Below, piece by piece: positions 1-11,690 of a stretch of DNA of 64,000 nt (position 1 is the first letter of the stretch; each line of letters opens with the position of its first letter). The DNA is from Sepiola atlantica (lineage: Eukaryota; Mollusca; Cephalopoda; Sepiida; Sepiolidae). The notes beneath the pieces were generated by a model, which was not told the origin of the DNA, ran no database searches, and saw only the letters and a list, made by a program, of their open reading frames with translations. The DNA lies in NCBI GenBank assembly GCA_963556195.1, contig OY744528.1, forward strand, positions 57,484,304 to 57,548,303, given 5' to 3'. The position numbers and the translations under genes were made by a program.

Positions 1-273
1 TTATCTTATCCTAAAAAATATTGTCCTTTTTTTGAGCGAAAGTCAACAATGGCTGCTAGTATTGCTGATATAACAATCAATCAGCAGCAGCGTCTTGTAA
101 AGCTTTGTAAAATTCGTTTATAAACTTCTTTAAAAGTAAGATAAAACTACTTTTTGTGCTTAAAAAAGTTAATCCTATTTGGTTCTTTTATAAAAAATAC
201 TTAAAAAATACTGGTTTTCACTCAACTTTCGAACTTCTAGTAGTAATGACTTTCTAGTCGTCAATTTAAAAAA
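1..273. other. AT-rich sequence, nothing recognised
   Basis: No coding potential, repeat or RNA was recognised in this leading stretch. It contains short A and T runs only. Confidence 0.5.
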
Positions 274-1235
274 AAAAAATAAGATTCTACTTTTTTAGGC
301 GATTACGTCTTAAAGTCTTGGCGAAAAAAAGAAAAAACAAAACAACAAAAAATAGTTTAGAATTTAAAGTGGGGATCAGTTTCGCATATAAATTTAATGT
401 AAAATGATCTCCGATTTCCCGGCCATTCTTGCCTTTTAGTGAAATTTATAAAATAAATAATTACTCTACCATTAACTCTAGGTACGACTAACAAGCCCAC
501 CTCCTAAAAATGCCTTGAACGTATCGTACCATTAACCTTAAATATGAGTGGCAAGCCACCCCTAAAAAACTCTCTTAACCCTAACACTAAGTCCGAATGG
601 CAACCTCCATCCAAAACAAAACCCCTTCCTTAACCTTATCACTAACCCTAAGTCCGAGTAGGAAGCCCTAATCCTACAAAAAAGCCCATTAAAACCACAC
701 AATCGTCTAAAAAAAAAAAAAAAAAAAAAAAAAAGCAGACGCCCATAAAAAAAACGCACAGGATTTATTTACCATAGCAAAAAATTGATTAATGCCCTAA
801 AACGCTAGAATGGCCCGGAAATGGTGAATTATTCTACATTAAATATATGTGAAACTAATACCCCACTCGAAATTCTAAATGAATTGGGTTTTTTTCTTTC
901 TGCTAAGTTTTCAGAGTGTTCACACTTAATTGCCCCTAGCCCTACCACTAACCTGAAGTTCAAGTGGTAAGCCCCCCTCCTCCCACAAAGACCCTCATAA
1001 TCGTCTAAAAAAAAGAAAAAAAACAAAAAAAACAAGAAAAACGCACAGGATTTATCTCCCATAGAAAAAATAATTACTGTCTTAAAACGCTAGAATGGCC
1101 TTGAAATAGCGGATTATTTTATGTGAAACTGATCCCCACTTTAAATTCTAAAATAATTGTTTTTGTTTCTTTCTTTCTGCCAAGTTTTTCAGGGTGTTAA
1201 CATGTAATTGCCTAAATAAAAAAAAGTAGAATCTC
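274..1235. mobile_element. TIR/foldback DNA element, non-autonomous
   Basis: The left end (from about 274, AGATTCTACTTTTTTAGGC) is repeated in inverted orientation at the right end (about 1205-1235). The similarity runs inward for roughly 165 bases on each side and includes the block GTGGGGATCAGTTT near 370 and its complement near 1128. No protein is encoded; the minus-strand open frames here translate poly-A/T runs. The terminal sequence resembles that of the small element nested at 21304-21804, so both may belong to one TIR family. The exact ends and a target duplication were not resolved. Confidence 0.55.
467..1215. repeat. Direct repeats inside the TIR element
   Basis: Two diverged direct copies of a ~180-base block (about 751-935 and 1037-1213) share AAAACGCACAGGATTTAT, an internal AAAACGCTAGAATGGCC and a TTTCTTTCTGC stretch. 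Each follows a poly-A tract and a short motif of the type CACTAACCCTAAGTCCGAGT. That motif recurs about five times between 467 and 960, so a ~290-base unit seems to have been duplicated in tandem and an older ~60-base unit repeated within it. Confidence 0.5.
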
Positions 1236-3212
1236 ATATTTTGGGGAGGTAAGGGGGTGAGTTAGCAGAAGGTGTAAATCTACAATAATGCTAAAGAAAT
1301 CTTGCAATATATTCATTTTTAAACAGTCCTAGTATTAGATTTTAGTTTCTTGTACATAAAATGTATTACAATTCAACTTTGAGTTTTCTAACTTCTTTCT
1401 TTTAATGGATTCATGGTATTTTTAAGGTATTGCAGCATATTTATGTGCACTTAGTGCAGATTACTTGGAAACCATTAATTTCTGGAGATTTTCAGTGGAA
1501 TATTCTGATTCCTTGTACAAAAATACACTTATATGGTAAATTTCATTGCTTAATCTTGTGTTTTAACAAAGATATAACATTTTTACTGAAAAATTAGTGT
1601 AAAAAATGTGACGAAACGCATATGGTCTTAAAGAGGGGAAAATATCCAATTGTGTGAGGCATAAAAATAGTCATAACTTCCTTATTTTTAGTCAGATTTA
1701 AAAAATTTAAAAAAGATTCTTTCTTAGATCATCAAGCTCTTTCTATATATGCCATTATTGAGATATTTTAAGCAATTAAAATTTTTTCATGTGTATTGCT
1801 AGGAAGAAATCTTTGTTTACAGTTTGTTTATAATTAACATTTTGAATTTTCAAATGAAAAAAGAGAAATACGACAGACAACATGACATCGTATTTTTAGC
1901 ATAAACTATTTTCAAATGAAAAAGAAAAAATCAAACGCGTTCCGTATGATGTCGAAAATCTATTTGATTCAACTCAAAATTGTAAAATAATTATTTGTTT
2001 GTTTCAGAGTTATCTAAAAAAATAAGTTATTAAAATGAAATTTAAAAAAAATACTTGTAAAAGTAAATAAACGAAAAGTAGTGAGCGAGTATAAACATTT
2101 AAAAAGAAAAAAAGTAGTTGCCAATGCTAGTATCACTTTATTCGGATTTTTAAAATTATTTTAAACATTAGGCATTTCATTGTTTACTTTTGAAAAGCCA
2201 CTTCATACATAAATTGTCATTTCTAGAGAACTATCTCTCACCTATCCGTTTTCTCTCCCAAAAATGGGTTATTCAAAAAGTAGACTATGCAACGATTTAT
2301 ATTTTACTAAATTGTTAATATGGTATTTATTTAGAGTTGACAATTTATTCGAAAGTTTAATTATTAAACTTTAATCCAAGTCATGAATTCTATGACTAAA
2401 ATTACCGTAAAGCTTAAAAAACGACTTTAGGTGAATTAATAATCTCTACTTTTTTTTAACCATCCTTCCTTTTCCCTTGGCGCGGTTTTCGGGTGTACTA
2501 CTAGTCTTTTACGCATGTCTATAAAGTTTTATTACCCTGTCTTAAAAACAAATATTAAGCCCAACACGCACCAGTTGACAGAACTTCGAGCACACAAAAT
2601 GACACATCCCAACAGTCAACACCGGCAATTCGAGAAGTATATGGTGTGTTTATTTTATGCGACAAGACACAACGTCTTGCAAACATTTTCACCTATTAAA
2701 AAATTAAAATTTTTATCTGTCAAATAATTTTGACAATATTTCATTTTCATCATCATTTTTGCTTAATTTTATTTGTAAAATTATTTTGTTTGTTTAAATA
2801 AATTTTCGTTTTTTAATTTCTTGCATTTCTGAGTTATATTTTAGCTTCTGATGGGTTAAAGAATTAGATAGAATGTATATTCAAACTCAGTTTTATTCTT
2901 CAGAAATCTTTCATGAATCTTAGGTCACTGTTTTAACGAGTTAACTGTTGAAAAGGTATCAGAACTTTGATTACAACAGTCAACACCTTAAAACTTATAT
3001 GATTCATATCATGGAGAATGATTCAGTCACAAAATTATCGAAACAGTGGCATAATTCAACTAAACGTTGAATAATAACTAATCATCACACAAGAGAATGA
3101 ATAGCTTCCATAGTAAAAAAATTTTTTTCAAAAAAACCGAATCGTAAACCGAGGTTTTAAAGGAAATAAACCGATACCGAAACCAAAATTTCAAAACCGC
3201 CCAACTCTAATG
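1236..3212. other. AT-rich intergenic stretch without recognised features
   Basis: About 2 kb with no recognisable gene. Open frames such as the 70-codon one at 2515-2727 have no family resemblance and the composition is uniformly AT-rich. Nothing on either strand was matched to the repeat families found elsewhere in the window. Confidence 0.5.
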
Positions 3213-4860
3213 TTGGTACAGTCGGGGAAACAGGAAAGGAATTCCAAAGGTTAACAGTTCAAGGAAAGAAGCTATTAGGGTAGAGAACTTTCCGGCATCT
3301 GGGGACCTCTACAGTGAAGGAGTGAGATTTTGCTGATTGTCATGTTAGTCAGGGGTATTTACGTTGCGGGGGGACAAGTGCAGCAAGTTTGTCTGAGCAT
3401 TCCACTGAAGTAGTTATAGCACGGGGATGCCACATTATAGCGATGGGACAGGTGTAGCAATCCACTACAAGGCGGTACTTAGCTGCCCGCTGGTTGGTCC
3501 AGGCAATCTAGTTCTTTCGCTTACCAATCAATGGCCTTCTCTCAGCCAAATTCCGGATGGCTGGCAGGCCTATATAAGATGTGAGCTCAAGCGCCAATTC
3601 TCTTTCCTTCGTGTTCCAACAAGCAGGCGACAACAGCGACGTCTCGTTCCAACAACTCACTCCCCCTGCCTCCGGGATGGGGAGGTTGTTTACCTGGTTC
3701 AACTCATACGCACACACGGACACAGAGCGACACACACGTCACTCTCAATGTGTCCACACTTCTGGGCACATTCTCCCTTCAAACAACAAACATACGTACG
3801 GATTTTCTCAAACATTTTCTTGTATGAACCTTCAAGGTTTTACTCCGTCCAGACTTCTGGACGTATCATCCTCTGTTACTAACACCCCTTCCTCTAATAA
3901 ATAAAGTTGTTTTATGTATTAGAAATGGACTTTGTTTCATTTTTTATACAGGAAGTAGAACTTGGTAGAAAGTGTGGGACCTATTAGATTAGAGGCTCTT
4001 TTTTGGACCCTGTCTTAGAGGGAGAGACTAGTGGTTGGTGCACCAGCCCCGATGTGACAACAATACTCCATGCACGGGCTAATGGTGGCTTTGTAGAGAA
4101 ATAGGATACTGACAGGTTTGAGAAGTTTTCTAACCCGGTAGAGGGAGCCCATTTTCTTTGCAGCAGACTTGGCAGTATCTTATATGTATTTGTTCTAATT
4201 CTTGTTACCTGTCAATGTTAGACTAAGAAGTTCGAATGTTGGACTCTCAGGTAGAGTGTTATTAACCATGGCAATCTGTGGTTGGAAAGGTTTCTTATAA
4301 TTGTTAAAGGAAAGAAGTTTTGTCTTAGTAGCATTAAATGTTACCAACCATTTATGTCCTCATTCCACTACAAACTGGAGGTCATTTTTAAAGGATTCAG
4401 CCATTGCCTTGGATAGGTGTTCGTTCGTTTTGCCCACATGTCTATGGTAACATCAGCAAATATACCCATCTTGGACACAATTGCATCAGGTAGGTCGTTT
4501 ATAAAAGTCAGGAATTATAAAGGTTCAGCGATTGACCCCTGAGGAACATGAGCATTAATGTCATGGTGTTTAGATGTACAAGCGACATCATGGTAGTTTA
4601 ATAGTAGGAGAATTGTTGATTGCATAATGTTCACCACACTATTATATATTTTCCAGAAATTGCGAGTTCCTAATTTCTGAGACTCAATACGTTTTCTGGT
4701 CATCTTGGTATACCTACTTCTAACTGGGGCTATTAAACTCTTACAATGGTTTCTTGGTGCTATAATTTTTTTTCTATTTGTAGTTGACTTATGGCAGTTG
4801 AATTGGCAGAATGCTTGCTGCCTATGTGCAATAGCAACCGCATAGGTTAAAGTGAATCAT
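3213..4860 (-). pseudogene. Non-LTR retrotransposon reverse transcriptase, copy A (degenerate)
   Basis: The minus strand encodes broken pieces of a jockey/CR1-like reverse transcriptase, read from about 4860 down to 3213. A linker with MTRKRIESQKLGTRNFWK (about 4650-4703) is followed by VPQGS, then FINDLPDA, then a degraded catalytic box (FADV in place of YADD, near 4460), and after that the C-terminal region. Copies B (36045-37590) and C (62763-63545) align with it. The frame is broken several times and a 495-base LTR is inserted at 3453. The endonuclease domain is not visible and the 3' end lacks about 150 bases present in the other copies. This is a dead, 5'-truncated insertion. The assignment to the jockey/CR1 group rests on motif order only. 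Confidence 0.75.
3453..3947 (+). mobile_element. Solo LTR inserted in non-LTR copy A
   Basis: A 495-base insert begins TGTAGCAATCC, carries a TATA-like TATATAAG near 3571 and a polyadenylation signal AATAAA near 3897, and is flanked by the direct repeat ACAGG (3448-3452 and 3948-3952). The uninterrupted homologous site in copy B reads GATGGGACAGGAGCTGG, which places the insertion exactly. The right end is ambiguous: ending at ACA (3950) would give the usual TGT...ACA termini but leave only a 2-base duplication. No internal region or second LTR is present, so it is a solo LTR. The open frames inside it are not genes. Confidence 0.75.
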
Positions 4861-4861
4861 T

Positions 4862-5340
4862 GGGGAAAGTGGGATTTTGTTAGGAGCAACCTAATCTGTT
4901 TTCCGATCCAAACGCCCAGTGCCATATGCTGCATTGCCACTCGTGGAGTACCGCCAGACAACAGAATTCGCCCAAGTGTTGCACAACAACACTGTCATAG
5001 CTGCTATCAGCATCGAGGACGATTTTCAACGCACGCTCACTGATTGTATCCAAACATTTCCAGTGACAAGAAACAACAAGATCCAATGTGCAGATTTCTC
5101 CAACATTCATGGCCTCCTAACCTCACGGGAGACCTCCAACAGTTTAAACGCTGCAGTGGCCTACTTTCTGTCATTGATGGTTGTTTGATGTTTGCAGATT
5201 GTATTGCTATTCCCACTAAGCTCAGACAAGTAGTCTTTAAACAGCTACATTCGGGGCATCCAGGCATTAATCGAATGAAATAACTAGCCCACAGTGTGGT
5301 CTATTGGCCTAACATAAACATTTAGCATATAGAATCAAAT
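4862..5340 (+). pseudogene. Ty3/gypsy pol fragment: RNase H-integrase linker and integrase zinc finger
   Basis: Two overlapping plus-strand frames encode a gypsy-like linker (MPYAALPLVEYRQTTEFAQ at 4919; CRFLQHSWPPNLTGDLQQFK from about 5088). They run into an integrase N-terminal zinc-finger segment (QLHSGHPGINRMK, then VVYWPNIN near 5300). At least one frameshift and one stop (5281) break it. The two cysteines of the HHCC finger and the catalytic core are missing after 5340. No LTRs could be assigned. It is a short relic, possibly from the same family as the element that follows, although the domain order makes it a separate insertion. Confidence 0.7.
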
Positions 5341-5600
5341 TAACACTTACCGGCTCCAATATCCAATATCCTATAGGCAAATATTGCTTTAATGAAGCAA
5401 TATTTATATATAGATTTATTCACTCTCAGACTGGCAGCCAATCAGAATTCATATAATGGACTTGCCCAACTTGGCATAGTTGAGCAGTCCAGCTTCCTTA
5501 TAAACTGGCTATTTGATTACTTGAGGTCTTACTTATCTTGCTGCTCAACTGGTCGTACAGTTGAGCCCTCAGTATCAATTCTATATATAAATATTCCTAT
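5341..5600 (+). other. Leader upstream of a degenerate gypsy gag, with a short hairpin
   Basis: This non-coding piece lies between the integrase relic and the gag relic. It holds a perfect inverted repeat AAATATTGCTT/AAGCAATATTT with a 5-base loop (5379-5405) and several TATA-like stretches. It may be leader or LTR remnant of the downstream element, but no second copy was found in the window. Confidence 0.3.
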
Positions 5601-6625
5601 ATGACATTACGAACAGAATGTATGGATCCTGAAGATTGGGAGCAGTACCTTCTCAAAGCAGGGATCTCTGCTAGCCCAGCTCGGACTTATGCTGCCACAT
5701 TTGCAAGTGAAAAGCTGACAAAAAGGAACCTGCAAATGATGGATGGATTGAAAGAGCTGGGGATCGCGACAATGGGAGAAGCCCTCTCAATCCTTGAAGA
5801 AGCTAGGGAACTCTCTACTGAGGTAACTTATGCTAAGGCACCAGCAGCTAAACTGCCCCAGCTCCATCTTGAAATGATCCCCCCAACAATTCAGAAAATT
5901 CAGAATTGATTGGGAAGTATTTCCCAAAATGACAGGTCTGCCGACATCTTAGGCCAAAATACAGCTATACAATTCCGCTGATGAGTCCGTCCAGAATGCC
6001 ATAGTCAACACTCACCCTAAATTCATCACTGACCCAGACAAGCTACTAGGAATGATAGAGGTATTAGTAACTAAAAGGTCGAATCCCATTGTTCATCGCC
6101 TTATTTTTGCCTCCATGTCACAGGGTGAGACTGAGACAATACAGAACTATCTTGTCCGCCTCCAGGCCACAGCCCTGAACTGCAACTTTTTATGTCCCCT
6201 TTGTGAGCATGACCTGTCTGATATGTACATCAAGGACCAGCTCATCAGGAGAATAGCGAGCGATACCCTCCAAGCAGACCTGCTGGCCAAAGCTGGAACA
6301 CTTAAAACTCTTGAACAAAATGTCCACCATTCTGAGGCGTTCAAATCGGCATTGAGAGACCAAACTTCAATGACTGACACCTCCGACATGGCTATTGCAT
6401 GGATATCTATAGACTGCAAGCAAAAAAACAGTGCTCGAGCTAATAAAGGTCATGTTCGTATCGGCACCTCCGCCAAATGAGATTATAACTTTCAAGCTTG
6501 CATGGTTTGTGGTAGCCTATCATGGTATCCCAGGAACAAGCTCCCGCCAGTTAAAGTGTCCTGCATGAGGTCAAACATGCAGCACTTGTGGGAAACCTAA
6601 CCACCTTTTAAGAGTGTGCCGAGCA
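5601..6625 (+). pseudogene. Gag of a Ty3/gypsy-like element with an N-terminal SAM-like segment
   Basis: The first frame (5601-5909, about 100 residues) contains a helical segment LLKAGISASPARTYAATF followed by LKELGIATMGEALSI, which resembles a SAM-type domain as found at the start of some metazoan gypsy Gag proteins. The second frame (6052-6480) carries the capsid-like part (SMSQGETETIQNYLVRLQA). A CCHC zinc knuckle, CSTCGKPNHLLRVC, is encoded at 6578-6619 in another frame. At least two frameshifts separate the pieces. Gag would normally package the element RNA. The order gag-knuckle-protease-RT continues downstream, so 5601-8640 is one decayed element. Confidence 0.65.
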
Positions 6626-6699
6626 AAGAAACCCTGTATTGACGAGGCTCCCATGGATTCTCTTATCGCTCACATCACATTTAATTAGACAAGGGATAC

Positions 6700-8090
6700 A
6701 TATACGACCACAAGCAAAGATCAAATAGCAGAAATAGATGCATATGTTATCCCATTCTCACCAAATTCAGATCCCAGACAAGCGAAGAACATCCCTGGTG
6801 ATTACCGAACAAAGCTGAAGATTTTCTCTGATAGTGGGGCCACTATATGTCTTGGGGGACCAAAGCATCTGTTTAACATGGGGCGCACAACGAATAACTT
6901 AGTCCCATCAAGAAACATCGTTCGGACAGTGGGAGATTTCACACTTGTGTGTCAAGGATGGTTACCTGTAAAATTCGAGGTTCGTGAAAGATCAACCAAG
7001 CAAGCCCTTTACATATGTGATGGGATCCAGCGACTTTATTTCAGCAAAGCAGCATGGGAATGCTGCCTGAAGATTTCCCAAACCCTGCGGCAACATTTTC
7101 AACCCAAGCAAATATCACAATACAACATATTGAGTACGTGAATCAATTGTCAAGTCGCCCCAATGGAAGAAGTCCCCCGATGGAAGAAAACATTAGTAGA
7201 CTTAAGAGTATTTTGCTAAGACAACATTAAAAAACGATGGGGTGTTCCCATCTATGTCTGACATATTCACCTTAAAGAGGGAGCAGTTCCAAAAGCCAGA
7301 TACAACCCAATTCCTGTGCCTTATCACTTCAAGGAGCAAGTACGACTTGCACTTTGGGATGATGTTAAAAAAGGCATTCTTACCCCAGTGCCCTTGGTAC
7401 CCTTACCGATTGGTGCAGCACAATGGTAATCACGGCAAAAAAAGATGGAAAACCAAGAAGAACGGTGGACTATCAGCATTTAAACTCGCAGTGCAAACGA
7501 GAGACACACCACACTAGCTCGCCATTCCAAATGGCATTACCACCCAACAAAAAAAACCGTCTTGGATGCAATGGATGGTTATCATTCAATCCCTCTAGAT
7601 GAGGAATCTCAGCCACTTACAACTTTCATTATAGAGTGGGGCCGTTTCATGTATCTCCGGATGCCTCAATGATACTTAGCCTCCGGTGATGCCTATATGC
7701 ATAGATATGATGAGATCATTAAGAACATTCCTTGCAAAGTAAAAGTCGTTGATGATACGCTACTTTTTGACAACAGTATAGAAGATGCCTTCTATCATAC
7801 ATTTGAATACCTATCACTTTGTGCAAAAAACGGAATTGTTTTTAACAAAAATAAATTCCAATTTTGCCAAGATGTGGTTCAGTTTAGAAGCCTTCAAATA
7901 ATATCATCAGGAGTAGCCCCTTCCAAGAATTTACTCAATGCAATTGCCAATGTTCCTATCACAAAGAATATAACTGATGCAAGGTCTTGGTTAGGATTAG
8001 TTAACCAAGTAGCATGGGCACATTACCTAAGCCCCATAATGTCCCCCTTTCGAGACCTTGTCAAACAAAATTCATGCTTCATTTAGAATC
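6700..8090 (+). pseudogene. Protease and reverse transcriptase of the SAM-Gag gypsy-like element
   Basis: A retroviral-type aspartic protease segment begins at about 6820 with KIFSDSGATICL, in which the usual D-T/S-G-A core is recognisable, and continues to 7141. Reverse transcriptase pieces follow in alternating frames: a substrate-loop region with PRRTVDYQHLNSQC (7455-7490), motif A as VLDAMDGYHSIPLDEE (7560-7610), and the catalytic motif C as VVDDTLLFD (7744-7770). The connection to RNase H includes ARSWLGLVNQVAWA (7979-8020). At least three frameshifts and several stops make it non-functional. One catalytic aspartate pair is still visible in motif C. Confidence 0.75.
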
Positions 8091-8139
8091 AGGATCTCGA
8101 GAATGCATTTTTCACATCCATGGAAATCATTATGAATTT

Positions 8140-8640
8140 GATAAAAAAGGGTGTAACAATCTTTAATATTAACAGAGCAACCTGCCTTGCTTCAGACTGG
8201 AGTAAAGAAGGCATGGGTTTCCTGCTATTACAAAAACACTGTATGTCCCACTGAGGAAGAACCTGTATGTTGTCCTGAGGGCTGGCAAATCGTATTTGCA
8301 GGCAGCAGATTTTGCACAGATGCAGAGCGCCGATATGCACCCATCGAAGGCGAAGCAGCAGCAATCGCCTGGACATTAGACAAATGCTGTATATTCATTA
8401 TGGACTGCCCTAACGTAATAGTAGTAACAGACCACCAGCCCTTAATAGGAGTATTTGGCGACAGGGACCTGAGCTTAAAGCTTAAGCTTAAAGAGAAATC
8501 ACGCAGGTATTTTTTTACTATCCAACACTGCCCAGGAAAGTTGCATCAGGGTTCCGATGCCGTCTCTCGCAACTACAATGAGTGCCCTTACATCCCTATC
8601 TTCCACACACCCTTCCTCTGAAGGCATCTATCTCTCGGAT
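8140..8640 (+). pseudogene. RNase H domain of the SAM-Gag gypsy-like element
   Basis: The domain starts in one frame with CLASDWSKEGMGFLL (8190-8235) and continues in the frame of 8187-8621, with ERRYAPIEGEAAAIAW, VIVVTDHQPLIGVF and a C-terminal QHCPGKLHQGSDAVSRN. The D, E and D positions of the RNase H active site can be followed. It is linked directly to the upstream reverse transcriptase. After 8640 the remaining frame (8677-8865) begins with NDFEDNDTILSADHIR, typical of the RNase H-integrase linker, but no integrase core follows. Confidence 0.75.
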
Positions 8641-10734
8641 AGAATAGATGCCATGGTGGAAGTAGCAACCTAGCAAGTGTTGAACGATTTTGAAGACAAC
8701 GATACAATCCTGTCAGCTGATCACATACGCACATCAGGCCGAAATGATCCATGGGGCATCTCTGATATGATCTCTAATTGGTTTCCCAATCATCCCGTTG
8801 GTATTACTTCATCGTCGTTTTGGGGTCTGACATTTAGGGTGATATCAACAATTATCATAAGGTGATCAGCATTCTCAAATGGGCTATAAGAATCCATCAC
8901 ACAAACCTTGGACAATGTTATCAAGAATAGGCCAGGAAAGAGAATGGGCAATAAAGAAAATATGCATGCTGCTGCTGCTGCCAGCTGCTTCTGTATAGCT
9001 CAAGAAACTAAGCCATTTGCTGTGGTGGACATTAAAATCCCCAAATGCATGGATTTAGATGCTTTGATCTAAAGAGAGTGCTGCATCCACACTATTTACA
9101 GACATAGTCGAGCAGGGTACAGTCCTGGGTCAAAGGAGAACGGTATAGAGGAAAGATAAATACTTGATCATCTGATTCTGGACTATGTTCTCTAGGGAAG
9201 AGTGTTATGGATATAGACTCCGATCCTGTGTATGTCAGAGTGAGACGTATTCTAGCATGTTAAAACAATTAGAGAAGATTAAGGAGTGTAGATTAGTTTC
9301 GCTTATTGCTACAATATCTGGCGAGTTTACAAAGGGGGAAGGATTTAAATGCAATTCAATGTTATTGTTTCTTCAACTTATTTTTTTTTTTTTCAAGAAA
9401 TTTAAAGAAATATGTTCATTTAGTATTTTATTTTTGTCCCCAAAAAGGAAAAAGTAAAAGAAATATGTTGATTTTAAAATGTTCATATTTATTAATGAAA
9501 ATGAATAAGCATTGAAAACAGGTGGAATTTTAGTTTACTGGTACAGGTGTTTTTTTAAGTTAATGATTCAAAACTTTAAATTTTAATTTTAGCCAGAAAC
9601 GATAATTTCGGCTTCAAAATAATTTTAAAGTATAGGATGAACATGTCTTTCAATCCTACAGATTTATTAACCAACAACGTGAGCAACATCACACAACCTC
9701 AAAACCAATATGTAAAAAAGTGATCACATTTCTGTACAAACGGCGGCTCCAAATGATAAATTGACAAAAGGACAAAAAAGCAGTCATATTACATGCTCTC
9801 AAGTACGTCTGCAGACAAAATCATGTTTGTGCACTTAAAAATTTATTCCTTCAAGTCGATGAATCAGAATTTCAACATTTTTCTCACCCACAGTGAGTCA
9901 GAACAGGCAAGGACGGTAACTTACACACATTGATACACTGATAAAAAGGCAACATATACACACTAATAATAAAAATAATAATACATACACACTAGCTATG
10001 GAAATTGGTTACACACAATGTCACTCATATACTCTGACACTGACTAAACAAAGACACGCATATACACACACTGCCTACTGAACTTACAATGTCAAACGGA
10101 CTGGAGAGAACTTGAATGCCTACTAGACACTGTCCTCGAGTGTTTAAGGTCTCTCTGCAATGGGTGTGTCAGAACATCCTGGCATGAGACTATTTCCTTC
10201 TACAAGTAAACCCTGACTAAATATTCAAAATAACATAGTATTCGAAGCCCAAATAAGATCCCCTCGGTATGGCTACCAACACTGGCTCATATGAGGAATG
10301 GTTCACCTTCAAGTGATGTTGCCTCTAGTAACATTACTAAACTGGATACTCCCCCAGACTAGATGAATTTTTGTTCTGGAATCCGGTAAGACCAAGAGAC
10401 TACAAGAAAGATATACTATAACATACTTAACTGGTCAATTGAGGGGGGAAATTAATGTTCTTTACTTCTTTACTAACTCAACGTTTGAGAGGCAAAGGAG
10501 AACTTTAATGGAATATTAGAATATCTATGTATCTCAAATAGAGATCAATGGAAGGTCTCCCTTGATTTCTGAGAACTTCGACTGAAGTAAAATGAAACAA
10601 AAAGTGAAAAAAAAATATATGCACACACAGTTATGCCTTTTTTCCACTTTACAAACGAAAGAATAAATAACTTTTCAAAGTTACGGACACAAACAATTCA
10701 TTCACACAAAATATCTCTCATTTCTTGTAAATTT
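8641..10734. other. Element tail and unassigned AT-rich sequence
   Basis: The first ~400 bases are the decayed linker after RNase H. From about 9060 no coding domain is recognisable. Open frames at 9185-9515 cover poly-T runs and have no family resemblance. No second LTR of the upstream element could be identified. A simple ACACAC-rich stretch lies near 9950-10080. Confidence 0.45.
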
Positions 10735-11240
10735 GAATATAAATATGTTGTGTTCTATATGAATTAATAATATTACTTGTCAATTAAAAATAAATGAGAC
10801 CATTTCAAAGTGAAAAAAAGTCAAGTCGCATTTTCACCAAATAAAATTAAAATTTGAAAGAAAATTTTGAATGGATAAACATTTAAATTTGAAAAAAGAA
10901 AAATGATAAAAAGTATATAATACTTACTTTTGTCGTACAAAGGCAGAGGGTTTTTTTTTTCAGTTTAAAGAATGCAAGTAAAATAAAACCTTCGTAAACC
11001 TAGCAATAACATTTACGCACGTGCGTTTGCAAAAGCGACTACTTTCTCTGTACGAGTTGACACATTAATAAAGTCTTTTCAGCCTTCCATAGTTTGATAG
11101 CGTCAGAGGAATTTAACGAAATGCTTGCTTACCTCGAGTAAATAAAAATTCTATAAGAAAGCACAAATTATTCGGTCAAAGTTGATGTCGGTCTTTTACG
11201 ATTAATAAGAATTATGTTTATATTATAATTCCACAATACT
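10735..11240 (+). repeat. Left arm of a large inverted repeat
   Basis: This ~500-base arm is repeated in reverse complement at 15130-15455 and, after a 7.3-kb retrotransposon insertion, at 22804-22985. Matched landmarks are GACCATTTCAAAGTG (about 10798), AAAGTATATAATACTT (about 10910), TTTAAAGAATGCAAGTAA (about 10963) and GCGTTTGCAAAAGCGACT (about 11023). The arms enclose about 3.9 kb. No protein is encoded. Confidence 0.7.
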
Positions 11241-11283
11241 TTTTAAATCTTCATTTTTAGTTTGATTTTTATTATATACTAGC

Positions 11284-11690
11284 AGGGGTACCTGGCGTTG
11301 CCCGGGGATCTTATGGGTCAGTGGGATTCGAACACTCGATCTCTTGGTCTTCATTCTTTAACTGTAACTATTACATCAACAGACGCAAATAATAAAAACT
11401 ATAGGAAAATAGGTTGTGTTAACATTGTGATTATTTTGGCAAACTGTGCATGTGCACAACGTAGAAATGACTGGAATACAAAGAAATTTGGTACCCCCTC
11501 TTCAAAGAAGTTCCATGTCCGTTCGGCATAAAGAAATCAATGTTTTCTTATTTCCAATTTTTCGATATTATGCGCCCGAAAGCTGGAGAATTCAGAAAAT
11601 GTCAACATTATGGATTTCTGTCGAGTATCTTGGGAGCCTTTTCCAGACATACAAACATACACACAGACATTTCTCATTTATATAATAGAT
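11284..11690 (-). mobile_element. tRNA-like SINE or retrotransposon tail
   Basis: On the minus strand at about 11318-11395 there is a tRNA-like segment with a consensus RNA polymerase III B box, GTTCGAATCCCAC, and a weak A-box-like TAGTTACAGTTAAAG upstream of it. The other end reads CGGGCAACGCCAGG and the plus-strand right end is a low-complexity TTATATAATAGATA tail. It interrupts sequence that is continuous in the related repeat near 23020 (TTTTATTATATA then AAGCCAAACGCTAA), so it is an insertion of about 400 bases. Family identity is uncertain. Confidence 0.5.

Noticed and set aside
562..1062. Minus-strand frames with poly-phenylalanine
   Set aside because: They translate poly-A runs inside a TIR element and have no family resemblance.
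3427..3904. Two overlapping plus-strand frames of 107-151 codons
   Set aside because: They lie inside a solo LTR bounded by a target duplication.
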